The position numbers and the translations under genes are program-made. 8,142 nucleotides of DNA from JAZLIT01 sp045617525 (GTDB lineage: Bacteria > Bacillota > Bacilli > Bacillales_A > Planococcaceae): the NCBI GenBank assembly GCA_045617525.1, contig JAZLIT010000207.1:1-8142 (forward strand), read 5' to 3'. Of this stretch, positions 1 through 5,587 are shown piece after piece. A model generated the notes under the pieces. The model worked only from the letters and a program-made list of their open reading frames with translations. It searched no databases and was not told the DNA's origin. Numbering within the stretch: the stretch's first letter is position 1; every line of letters starts with the position of its first letter.

Positions 1-1184
1 GCAGGTACAAACGCGAATTCAGGTGTTAAGTAAGTGTGGCGGTCGACTAATTCGTTTGCCACATCAGCGGGTGCTTTTACTACATCGCCCCATTTGACGA
101 TATGCTCGTTTATTTTACGTAGCTCGGGGCGCAAGCTTGGATCAGAGATAAGCCCTGTACTAATAATTAAATAATCGTACTCGAACGTAGCATGTGGTGT
201 TACGACCTTTACACCACCATCCGTTTGTTCGACCGACAGCCATGGTGAATCAGTATGCATTGCGAAGCCTTCGTAGTTTGCGGCGCGTAGAAATGTGTCG
301 TTTGTCGGTGGTTGGTTGTATTTAAAGAAATGCGAAATAGCTGTGTATTTTTCGAGATCTGTTAATTTATGGAATCGTTCGATAATACCGGAGTATTCAA
401 GCTGTCGCATCGGATTGATACGCGGTAAATGTTTACGGCGAACGAAAACATGTGCTTCTTTCACGCCTTCAGCTAATGCGTAGTTCGCGTTGTCGAATGC
501 CGATGCACCGCCGCCTAAAATGCCGATGCGCTTGCCCTTTAACTGTTCGAAGTCGATTTGCTCAGACGTGTGGGCATATAATTGTTTTGGTAATACTTTA
601 ATGAGGTCTGGGACGTGCCATTCACCGCCGCCTTGGATACCTGTCGCTAAAACGACTTTGCGTGCAAGAACCATTTTACGTTCGCCTTTTTCGATAATGT
701 GTAGTTTGTGGATTGCATCAGCTGAGGGCTCAATCACATCAAGCTTCACGTCATTTTTCACGGGAATAGCGAGCACTTTACGGTACCATTTTAAATAGTC
801 CATCCAGTCGACACGTAGGATTTTATCCAGCTTTTCCCATCCGTCTGTTCCGTGCTGTGCACGATACCATGATTGGAATGTTAACGATGGTACACCTAAG
901 TCAATGGAAGGTAGCTGTTTCGCTGTGCGTAGGGTAAACATGCGCGCATACGTTACCCAAGGCCCCTCCAAGCCTTCTGGATTTTCGTCTAATACGAGGA
1001 TGTTTGAAATACGTTCTCGAAATAAACCGAATGCCGTACTTAAGCCACTTTGACCACCGCCGACGATTACGACATCATAGACGTGACCTTCTTTATGCTG
1101 CTTTGGCTGTGTCCATTCATTATCGCTTAAACCGATTAAGGATAAATCAGAAATCACTTGCTCATTTAACTGTTTTAAACTCAT
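1..1184 (-). CDS. FAD/NAD(P)H-dependent monooxygenase-like oxidoreductase, candidate urate hydroxylase (C-terminus cut by window edge)
   Basis: The frame reads 394 complete codons from ATG at 1184 and runs off the left edge without a stop, so the C-terminus is missing. The start is set by AAAGGAGCTG at 1191-1200. Seen in the translation: an N-terminal FAD-binding Rossmann motif GGGQSG (residues 42-47) after a hydrophobic strand; a GPWVTYARMFTLRT stretch (74-87); an ATG motif (180-182) as in class B flavin monooxygenases; YAHTSEQIDF (203-212), resembling a degenerate FMO fingerprint; and a second dinucleotide motif GILGGGASA (221-229), probably for NAD(P)H. There is no signal peptide or membrane segment, so it should be cytosolic. 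Family architecture suggests hydroxylation by a flavin hydroperoxide. The urate role is inferred only from its place beside uraH and uraD and the absence of a uricase. It does not resemble PHBH-like HpxO. I cannot tell whether it is HpyO-like. Other small-molecule oxidations remain possible. Confidence 0.85.
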   Translation of the reverse strand, partial: MSLKQLNEQVISDLSLIGLSDNEWTQPKQHKEGHVYDVVIVGGGQSGLSTAFGLFRERISNILVLDENPEGLEGPWVTYARMFTLRTAKQLPSIDLGVPSLTFQSWYRAQHGTDGWEKLDKILRVDWMDYLKWYRKVLAIPVKNDVKLDVIEPSADAIHKLHIIEKGERKMVLARKVVLATGIQGGGEWHVPDLIKVLPKQLYAHTSEQIDFEQLKGKRIGILGGGASAFDNANYALAEGVKEAHVFVRRKHLPRINPMRQLEYSGIIERFHKLTDLEKYTAISHFFKYNQPPTNDTFLRAANYEGFAMHTDSPWLSVEQTDGGVKVVTPHATFEYDYLIISTGLISDPSLRPELRKINEHIVKWGDVVKAPADVANELVDRHTYLTPEFAFVP

Positions 1185-1217
1185 AAATAACAGCTCCTTT
1201 ATCTTACATACATAAAT

Positions 1218-1248
1218 ATTAGATAGCCTGAATTTTCAGGAATCTAAT
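1218..1248. repeat. Large imperfect inverted repeat upstream of the flavoprotein gene
   Basis: Nested arms ATTAGAT (1218-1224) with ATCTAAT (1242-1248), and CCTGAA (1227-1232) with TTCAGG (1235-1240), are separated only by AG on one side and A on the other. That gives 13 pairs around a TT centre. The repeat lies 34 bases upstream of the flavoprotein start codon, so it could be an operator dyad or a hairpin in the 5' leader. It has no U-tract in either direction, which argues against a terminator. Pairing is seen directly; function is inferred. Confidence 0.6.
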
Positions 1249-1278
1249 TCGCTACTAGCTAAAATGCTACAAAGGTTA

Positions 1279-1295
1279 TGTAAGGATTTATTACG
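1279..1295. promoter_or_regulatory. Possible TnrA/GlnR-type nitrogen-control site upstream of the flavoprotein gene
   Basis: On the plus strand TGTAA and TTACG are separated by seven bases, matching TGTNAN7TNACA except for the last base. The centre departs once from the longer TnrA consensus. It shares the 10-mer GTTATGTAAG (1275-1284) with the full-consensus site at 4151-4167. It lies between the uraH terminator and the flavoprotein start, where a promoter for that gene is expected. I found no convincing -10/-35 pair beside it, so the call is tentative. Confidence 0.4.
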
Positions 1296-1312
1296 TATAT
1301 ATGCCATTTATT

Positions 1313-1344
1313 AAAAGCTGTGCCGACATCTATCAGCACAGCCT
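1313..1344 (-). terminator. Intrinsic terminator of the uraD-uraH operon
   Basis: Read on the minus strand, the arms at 1333-1344 and 1315-1326 form a 12-pair stem with two G-T wobbles. It contains the perfect GC-rich core GCTGTGC/GCACAGC and a six-base loop (1327-1332). The 3' arm runs into TTTT at 1316-1313 and then AATAAAT. It begins six bases after the uraH stop. This suggests that uraD-uraH form one transcript and that the flavoprotein gene downstream has its own promoter, although read-through is possible. Confidence 0.7.
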
Positions 1345-1349
1345 ATTGA

Positions 1350-1706
1350 TTAACTACCGCGGTATACTTGGTAGCCCCATGGTGAGACGAGAAGGGGAAC
1401 GTGATAATGACCCGCATCTTGCTGCATCGAAAAGCGCACCGGAATCGTTGTTAAAAATGGGGGATCCACAAGTGGTACTTGTAGCGATTTAAAATAGTCC
1501 GCCACATAAAACAGCAACTCATATGTACCGGCCTGCCACGAATTGTCCGTTACAAGCAATTCATTGGTACGACCATCTGCGTTCGTCTTAACTGTGTGTA
1601 GCAGTGTCCAGTCGGTATGCGCTGCTTTATAAAATAGCTCGATTTTTACATTGACTGCGGGCTTGCCGTTATATAAATCTAATACGTGCGTTGAAAGTGA
1701 TGGCAT
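1350..1706 (-). CDS. uraH: 5-hydroxyisourate hydrolase (transthyretin-like; PucM-type)
   Basis: This 118-residue protein has the usual length for bacterial HIU hydrolases. They hydrolyse 5-hydroxyisourate, the product of urate oxidation, to OHCU in the cytosol as transthyretin-fold tetramers. Seen: the N-terminal signature LSTHVLDLYNGKPA (residues 4-17), NADGRTN (42-48), HYHVPLLVSPWGYQVYRGS (100-118) and the C-terminal YRGS that separates true HIU hydrolases from transthyretins. By alignment with the family, the catalytic set is H7, R46, H102 and S118, all present. The ATG at 1706-1704 is preceded by a perfect AAGGAGG (1714-1720) that overlaps the uraD stop codon. The gap to uraD is 12 bases, so the two are cotranscribed and probably translationally linked. 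A terminator hairpin follows its stop. Confidence 0.95.
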   Translation of the reverse strand: MPSLSTHVLDLYNGKPAVNVKIELFYKAAHTDWTLLHTVKTNADGRTNELLVTDNSWQAGTYELLFYVADYFKSLQVPLVDPPFLTTIPVRFSMQQDAGHYHVPLLVSPWGYQVYRGS

Positions 1707-1718
1707 ATAGAATCCTCC

Positions 1719-2228
1719 TTAAATCATCGCAGGTAGCTCGGTAATGGCTGTAAAGCGAATGCGAGCGATTTTATAAATCTCATTTAGCGCGGTATTAAAC
1801 TCTGTTGTTTTGTCGAGTTCAAGGCGGCGCTGCATTTCCTGCATAATATGATGCTTATCGAGACCTAATACAGCGATAATGAATGGAAAGTTGAATTTTT
1901 CAGTGTATTGCTTGTTTAGCTGGATCATTACTTCAAATTCATCAGCTGTCAGTGCATTTAAACCAGCACCAGCCTGTTCTGCAACAGAGTGCTCGCTCAT
2001 CGAAAGGCGGCTGCCAAGCTCAGGGTGCTCTAAAATAAGTGCTACTTTTTCGTCGTTGCCAGCCTCTTCGACAACTTTACGCATCGCCTCAAATGCTTCT
2101 TCTAGCGACTCAAAAGGTCGTGCAATCGCGGCCTTTTGTGCTACCCATGGAGAGTGTTCGAAAATGCCTCCAAATAGGTCCACGAATTTTTCGTCGGTAT
2201 ACCGATTTATATGTTGTAATGTTGTCAT
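1719..2228 (-). CDS. uraD: 2-oxo-4-hydroxy-4-carboxy-5-ureidoimidazoline (OHCU) decarboxylase, stand-alone
   Basis: This 169-residue all-helical protein matches the length of single-domain OHCU decarboxylases. They convert OHCU to S-allantoin so that the spontaneous racemic route is avoided. Seen: an early FxxxFGGIFEHSPWVA-like helix (residues 15-30), the active-site motif EHPELGSR (67-74) with the presumed catalytic H68, SVAEQAGAGL (81-90) with E84, an FxFPFIIAVLG strand/turn (112-122), and IARIRF (154-159) with the conserved arginine R158. The ATG at 2228-2226 has a strong AAGGAGGA six bases upstream. In B. subtilis this activity is fused to uricase in PucL. Here it stands alone, first in a uraD-uraH operon, so urate oxidation must be encoded separately. 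Confidence 0.95.
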   Translation of the reverse strand: MTTLQHINRYTDEKFVDLFGGIFEHSPWVAQKAAIARPFESLEEAFEAMRKVVEEAGNDEKVALILEHPELGSRLSMSEHSVAEQAGAGLNALTADEFEVMIQLNKQYTEKFNFPFIIAVLGLDKHHIMQEMQRRLELDKTTEFNTALNEIYKIARIRFTAITELPAMI

Positions 2229-2348
2229 TTAATGTCCTCCTTGTGCTGCTAATTCCGCGGTTGCCCCCGGTTTTATTTTTTTGCCGAGCTGTAAACTGAT
2301 GCTGCTGCGCTTAGTACACTGATATGTTCTTGCTTAATTAATCCCTCC
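2229..2348 (-). other. Cryptic leader ORF or remnant of a small gene upstream of uraD
   Basis: A perfect GGAGGG (2343-2348, minus strand) is followed at normal spacing by codons with no ATG, GTG or TTG. The frame beginning ATT AAG CAA (2338) runs 21 codons and stops at TAA (2275-2273). Its translation is KQEHISVLSAAASVYSSAKK after the first codon. The stop follows seven A residues (2282-2276) phased as GCA AAA AAA TAA. One step back enters a second open frame, KIKPGATAELAAQGGH, ending in TAA (2231-2229) that abuts the uraD ATG. It may be a decayed gene with a lost start and an A-run slip, a leader peptide using ATT, or coincidence. I do not recognise the peptide. Confidence 0.3.
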
Positions 2349-2368
2349 AAATTTATTTTGTAAGATTT

Positions 2369-2387
2369 GATAACTTTTAATGTTATC
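2369..2387. repeat. Inverted repeat GATAAC-N7-GTTATC in the uraD upstream region
   Basis: Perfect six-base arms GATAAC (2369-2374) and GTTATC (2382-2387) flank seven AT bases. The right arm overlaps the TnrA/GlnR-type site at 2381-2397. The repeat lies just downstream of the predicted uraD transcription start, where it could be an operator or a weak leader hairpin. Only the symmetry is certain. Confidence 0.45.
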
Positions 2388-2397
2388 TTCCGTTACA
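2381..2397. promoter_or_regulatory. TnrA/GlnR-type nitrogen-control site at the uraD promoter
   Basis: The plus strand reads TGTTA, seven bases, TTACA, an exact match to TGTNAN7TNACA. The centre (TCTTCCG) is more GC-rich than the AWWWT core of the best TnrA sites. The site touches the last base of the -10 candidate (2397-2402) and covers the predicted start point near 2390. For a sigma-A promoter this position would usually mean repression. If a weaker promoter lies further downstream, it could instead act as an upstream activator site. Confidence 0.55.
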
Positions 2398-2425
2398 TAA
2401 TATAGAATATTCTGACAAATGTCTT
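2397..2425 (-). promoter_or_regulatory. Candidate sigma-A promoter for uraD-uraH
   Basis: On the minus strand, -35 AAGACA (2425-2420) and -10 TATTAT (2402-2397) are separated by exactly 17 bases. TATTAT is one base off consensus; AAGACA matches TTGACA at four of six. The spacer contains the perfect palindrome AGAATATTCT (2404-2413), and GACATTTGTC straddles the -35 end. Transcription would start near 2390, about 160 bases before the uraD ATG, leaving a long leader that contains the cryptic mini-ORF. Confidence 0.5.
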
Positions 2426-2433
2426 TGGATGGA

Positions 2434-2464
2434 ATAGCTAATTTCTTGATGGATTTTTAGCTAT
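2434..2464. repeat. Inverted repeat ATAGCTAA-N15-TTAGCTAT downstream of pucR
   Basis: Perfect eight-base arms at 2434-2441 and 2457-2464 surround a 15-base loop, 22 bases past the pucR stop. The stem is AT-rich and no U-tract follows on the minus strand, so it is not a convincing intrinsic terminator, although it may mark the end of the pucR transcript. TTTTAGCTA (2455-2463) recurs upstream of the flavoprotein gene, so an operator role is also possible. Confidence 0.4.
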
Positions 2465-2485
2465 AGTGAACAAGTTAGTTTACAT

Positions 2486-4099
2486 CTACTGCTCGAGCAT
2501 AAGGTGATTGCGTATACGCAATGCTAGCCGAAGTTGAATTGTGACCTCTGGATCCTTCAAATCTTTTTTAAGTAGAGCACTACATTTTTCTAAGCGATAA
2601 ATGACGGTGTTGCGGTGAACAAATAGTCTTTTAGCTGTTTCGGAAATTTGGCAATGGTTTTCTAAGTATTCGTACAGTGTTTCAAGTAGCATGAGTTGTT
2701 CAACAATCGGTAGTTTCATAAATGGTTTGAACAGCATTTGCTGGTAGTTCATCAAATCAGTTTCAGGAATCATTTGCAGAAGCTCATTAATTTCCTTTCT
2801 TTTATAGAAGGATAGGAGCTCGCTTTGGGCGCCAATTAATAACACAGCACTTTGCGCTTCCTGAACAGCACGTTGAATGTCGGTGAAATTGAGCATCATA
2901 TTGCTAACGCCAAACGACATTTGCTTATTGAAATATTGGGTAATCGATGTCGCAAGCTCTTTAAATAATTCGCTAATGAACAATTTAAAATCTGTTTTTG
3001 GGTATTGCAGAGCATATAAAAAGATGAGCTCATTTTTAACAGTAAATAGATGCATCGTAATACGTGTCGTTTGCAATGATTCCTCGCAAAATTTATGAAT
3101 TTGATCTAGTAATGCTTGGAGCTGATAAGGATGGAGATCCCCCGTTTGACGCAAGCGACCAACGATACAAACGTATGCATGCTGAACTGGGATATGTAGC
3201 TCCTCAGCTTTATTTTTAATCAGGGCACCTGATGCTTGTGGACTTTCTAATAAATCGGAAAATTGCTGATTGCGGATGTTTCGCTTTTGCTGCTGGAGCG
3301 CCTTTTCTTGCAAAATTGCAAATGATAGCACGTTAATAGCTTGCTCGATTGTTAGACGGAGCTTCGTGTCTTTTTCATCGATAAAGCCCTTCACCATTAG
3401 TAAAAAATGTTTCTCAGAGTTAATATCGATTGGGTACAGTGAGTAAGAGCTTTGGTCGTCTACAATCGAAAAGTACCATGCTGAATTGGTGGATATCGGA
3501 TAGACAAAGCCGTCCTTCATGGTTTGCTGAATAACAGCGAGTGCTTTGATATATTGCTGTGACAGGTGAATTGGACGTAAAAACTGACTGATAAGCTGGA
3601 CGTCTCGGTTGAGCAGCGAGGCCAAATATTTCACCAACTGCACGACACCCTGTCCTTTAAAAATAATCTCGGTAAATTGGCGGTGTACATCCATTGCGTA
3701 CGTCAGAATCGATGCCTCACTATGAAGAATCATTTCTGTGACGATTAAGTTAATTTGGCCGAGCGATAAATGCTCTGGTAGTTCAATAAAGGGTACATGA
3801 AGCTGTTCGGCAAGTTGTAGTATTTCTTGTGGAATCTCATATAAGAAGCGGTTTTTTTTAATTCCGATGCCAGCACATTCGATTTTTGCCATTTCCACAA
3901 TGAGCTCCTTGAAGTAAGGTGCATTGTTTTTTAAGTGATAGGCAGTCGTAATAATAAACTCATCTGATTGCAAAAATGGAATAATATCTGGTGCGTCCAT
4001 CATCGTAATGGAACGAATTTCACGGTGCTGCCCAGTTTTTCCAGCAACAAGTGTTATAGGCATAAGCTCCTTTTGTGTTAATAAGTGCGCAATATCCAA
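2486..4099 (-). CDS. pucR: PucR-family transcriptional regulator of purine catabolism
   Basis: This 537-residue cytosolic regulator is close to the roughly 530 residues of B. subtilis PucR, which controls purine catabolic genes in response to pathway intermediates. Three regions are visible: an N-terminal PucR domain (about residues 1-125), including TGQHREIRSITMMDAPDI and the FLQSDEFIITTAYHLK stretch; a central GGDEF-like CdaR-type region (about 285-430) that begins near NQQFSDLLES; and a C-terminal PucR-type helix-turn-helix (about 471-537) with CQISETAKRLFVHRNTVIYR (483-502). The start is TTG at 4099-4097, chosen because AAGGAGGG (4107-4114) sits eight bases upstream; the first in-frame ATG, at residue 13, has no comparably placed site. 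It is divergent from allC-pucG-allB and upstream of uraD-uraH, the usual position for a local activator. The effector (allantoin-type compounds in B. subtilis) is inferred from family. Confidence 0.92.
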   Translation of the reverse strand: MDIAHLLTQKELMPITLVAGKTGQHREIRSITMMDAPDIIPFLQSDEFIITTAYHLKNNAPYFKELIVEMAKIECAGIGIKKNRFLYEIPQEILQLAEQLHVPFIELPEHLSLGQINLIVTEMILHSEASILTYAMDVHRQFTEIIFKGQGVVQLVKYLASLLNRDVQLISQFLRPIHLSQQYIKALAVIQQTMKDGFVYPISTNSAWYFSIVDDQSSYSLYPIDINSEKHFLLMVKGFIDEKDTKLRLTIEQAINVLSFAILQEKALQQQKRNIRNQQFSDLLESPQASGALIKNKAEELHIPVQHAYVCIVGRLRQTGDLHPYQLQALLDQIHKFCEESLQTTRITMHLFTVKNELIFLYALQYPKTDFKLFISELFKELATSITQYFNKQMSFGVSNMMLNFTDIQRAVQEAQSAVLLIGAQSELLSFYKRKEINELLQMIPETDLMNYQQMLFKPFMKLPIVEQLMLLETLYEYLENHCQISETAKRLFVHRNTVIYRLEKCSALLKKDLKDPEVTIQLRLALRIRNHLMLEQ

Positions 4100-4126
4100 G
4101 CTATATCCCTCCTTTTATCGACCAGT

Positions 4127-4156
4127 AATATATTAATAGAATTTACGTTATGTAAG
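4127..4156 (-). promoter_or_regulatory. Candidate pucR promoter
   Basis: Minus-strand -35 CTTACA (4156-4151, four of six) and -10 TATATT (4132-4127, five of six) are separated by 18 bases. The start point would fall near 4120, just before the pucR ribosome-binding site. The -35 box lies inside the left half of the TnrA/GlnR-type site at 4151-4167, so binding there would be expected to block this promoter. Confidence 0.4.
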
Positions 4157-4167
4157 AAAATCTAACA
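4151..4167. promoter_or_regulatory. TnrA/GlnR nitrogen-control box between pucR and allC
   Basis: The plus strand reads TGTAAGAAAATCTAACA. It fits every position of the longer consensus TGTNANAWWWTMTNACA known for B. subtilis TnrA and GlnR. It lies about 53 bases upstream of the predicted allC start point, near the position typical of TnrA activation, and overlaps the pucR -35 candidate. This places nitrogen-limitation control over the allantoin-degrading operon. Whether the binding protein is TnrA or GlnR cannot be decided from the site. Confidence 0.8.
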
Positions 4168-4177
4168 TAAAAATTCA

Positions 4178-4206
4178 TTTACTCCAAGTTAAATTGTGCA
4201 AATTAT
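4178..4206 (+). promoter_or_regulatory. Candidate activator-dependent promoter for allC-pucG-allB
   Basis: TTTACT (4178-4183, four of six to TTGACA) and AATTAT (4201-4206, four of six to TATAAT) are separated by 17 bases. Weak boxes with an activator site about 50 bases upstream fit an activated promoter. Transcription would start near 4212, giving a leader of about 90 bases that contains both palindromes. A second possible -10, TAAAAT (4263-4268), lacks a good -35. Confidence 0.35.
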
Positions 4207-4220
4207 CTAAAAATTTTTAG
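4207..4220. repeat. Perfect 14-base palindrome between pucR and allC
   Basis: CTAAAAATTTTTAG is fully self-complementary. It lies at the predicted allC transcription start in the divergent spacer, which would suit an operator for PucR or another dimeric regulator. AT-rich palindromes do arise by chance in such spacers, so the function is a guess. Confidence 0.4.
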
Positions 4221-4225
4221 TTTTT

Positions 4226-4239
4226 TAGCATAATTGCTA
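4226..4239. repeat. Inverted repeat TAGCA-TAAT-TGCTA in the allC leader
   Basis: Perfect five-base arms at 4226-4230 and 4235-4239 surround TAAT, six bases after the 14-base palindrome. The preceding T-run gives TTTTAGCA, resembling the TTTTAGCTA elements at 1256-1264 (minus strand) and 2455-2463. It is a possible second operator half in the same spacer. Confidence 0.35.
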
Positions 4240-4303
4240 GTGATGATTTCGATTTCATTCTTTAAAATGAGAGATAAATTAACAAATGAAAGGTGGGGTA
4301 GTC

Positions 4304-5587
4304 ATGGTTCACATACATATTCCTTCCACAGAAACAGAGGAGCAATGGACAATCGGGGCGTTACTTGATTGGCTTGCACGATTCGGTCAAACAGAGGAGG
4401 GAGGCGTTACGCGCTTATTGTATAGCGATACATGGCAGCAAGCACAACAGGCGTTGCAGCAAAAAATGACGCTTGCTGGTCTCGACAGCTATAGTGATTG
4501 TGTAGGCAATGTGTTTGGAAGAATTACAGGTTCTGAAGTATCGGAGCAGGTCATTCTAACGGGCTCACATGTTGATACCGTTGTAAAAGGTGGAAAGTAT
4601 GACGGAGCGTATGGTGTATTGGCGAGCTTACTGGCAGTAAAAAGACTACTTGAGACGTACGGCCCACCGAAAAAAACTATTGAGATTGTGTCGCTTTGTG
4701 AGGAGGAAGGTAGTCGTTTTCCACTTACGTACTGGGGCTCAAAAAATATCGTAGGGGAATACAATTTAGCGAATATAGAAGGGTTAGTCGATCACAATAA
4801 CGTATTATTTGAAGTAGCAATGGAGCAGGCGGGGTACCCCGTCACGGCTTACAAATCACAAAAACGTGACGAGATTGCGCATTTTGTCGAGGTACATATA
4901 GAGCAAGGGCAAATTTTAGAACAGCAGCAGCAAGACGTCGGCATTGTTAGCTATATTGTCGGGCAACAACGCTTTACCGTTACATTTTTTGGGCAATCCA
5001 ACCATGCGGGGACAACGGAAATGCTTGGGCGAAAGGATGCGATGGTGTGCGCAGCAAATGCGATTACCCTTCTAACCTCATTAGCTATTGAAAAGTATTC
5101 ACCGAAGTTACGTGCCACAGTTGGTAGCATACAGGCAAAGCCAAACGTGCCAAACGTTATTGCCGGTGAAGTAAGCTTTACAGTGGATGTACGCCATTAT
5201 CAGCAATCGGTTATTGATAGCTTCGTAGAGGATATGCGTGAAATTTTGCAAACAGTTAATGGCATGCATAGTGTGACGTATTCCATCGAGTGTTTTGCGG
5301 CAGATGAACCGGTGCAGCTAGACCTACAAATGCAGAAGGTAGCATTACAATTAGCGAATAAGCGAGGATTAAAGGCGACCGACATGGTGAGTGGTGCTGG
5401 TCATGATTCACAGGTGTTCGCGCAGCATGATGTACCGACGACGCTTTTATTTGTGCCAAGTCGTGACGGGATTAGTCATTCGCCGTTAGAGTTTACGGAA
5501 ATTGACCAGCTTGAGCGCGGTGTCGACTTGCTACAGGACATTTTATATTATTTAGCATATGAAGGGGCGAATGACGATGAACTATAA
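4304..5587 (+). CDS. allC: Allantoate amidohydrolase (M20 family metallohydrolase; PucF-type)
   Basis: This 427-residue binuclear-metal enzyme would hydrolyse allantoate to S-ureidoglycine, CO2 and ammonia. The M20 motifs are complete: GSHVDTV (residues 88-94, ligand H89), GKYDGAYG (97-104, bridging D100), CEEEGSRF (132-139, catalytic E134 and ligand E135), VEVHIEQG (195-202, ligand H198), SNHAGTT (232-238), DVRH (295-298), GAGHDSQ (364-370) and SHSP (391-394, ligand H392). The start at 4304 is chosen because AAAGGTGGGG ends five bases before it. An in-frame ATG at 4286 precedes this site and has no ribosome-binding site of its own. The related N-carbamoyl-amino-acid hydrolases and ureidoglycolate amidohydrolase share these motifs, so the specificity rests on the pucG and allB neighbours. 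It is first in the operon and overlaps pucG by 11 bases. Confidence 0.92.
   Translation: MVHIHIPSTETEEQWTIGALLDWLARFGQTEEGGVTRLLYSDTWQQAQQALQQKMTLAGLDSYSDCVGNVFGRITGSEVSEQVILTGSHVDTVVKGGKYDGAYGVLASLLAVKRLLETYGPPKKTIEIVSLCEEEGSRFPLTYWGSKNIVGEYNLANIEGLVDHNNVLFEVAMEQAGYPVTAYKSQKRDEIAHFVEVHIEQGQILEQQQQDVGIVSYIVGQQRFTVTFFGQSNHAGTTEMLGRKDAMVCAANAITLLTSLAIEKYSPKLRATVGSIQAKPNVPNVIAGEVSFTVDVRHYQQSVIDSFVEDMREILQTVNGMHSVTYSIECFAADEPVQLDLQMQKVALQLANKRGLKATDMVSGAGHDSQVFAQHDVPTTLLFVPSRDGISHSPLEFTEIDQLERGVDLLQDILYYLAYEGANDDEL

Noticed and set aside
1879..2299. Open frames on the plus strand opposite uraD and its leader, and similar ones at 295-798 and 1004-1186.
   Set aside because: They lie antisense to genes with clear family motifs, have no ribosome-binding sites and give unrecognisable, low-complexity translations.
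2434..2464. The ATAGCTAA/TTAGCTAT hairpin as a pucR terminator.
   Set aside because: The stem is AT-rich with a 15-base loop and no T-run follows on the minus strand. It is kept only as a repeat.
4178..4195. A match to the B. subtilis PucR box (recalled as WWWCNTTGGTTAA) around TTAACTTGG on the minus strand, and another around CTTTGG at 2420-2432.
   Set aside because: Only the TTGG core and a few flanking bases agree in each case; the downstream TTAA half is missing, so neither is better than chance in AT-rich spacers.
4286..4303. A six-codon longer start for allC at ATG 4286.
   Set aside because: The purine-rich AAAGGTGGGG signal lies downstream of this ATG and upstream of ATG 4304, so it can serve only the later start.
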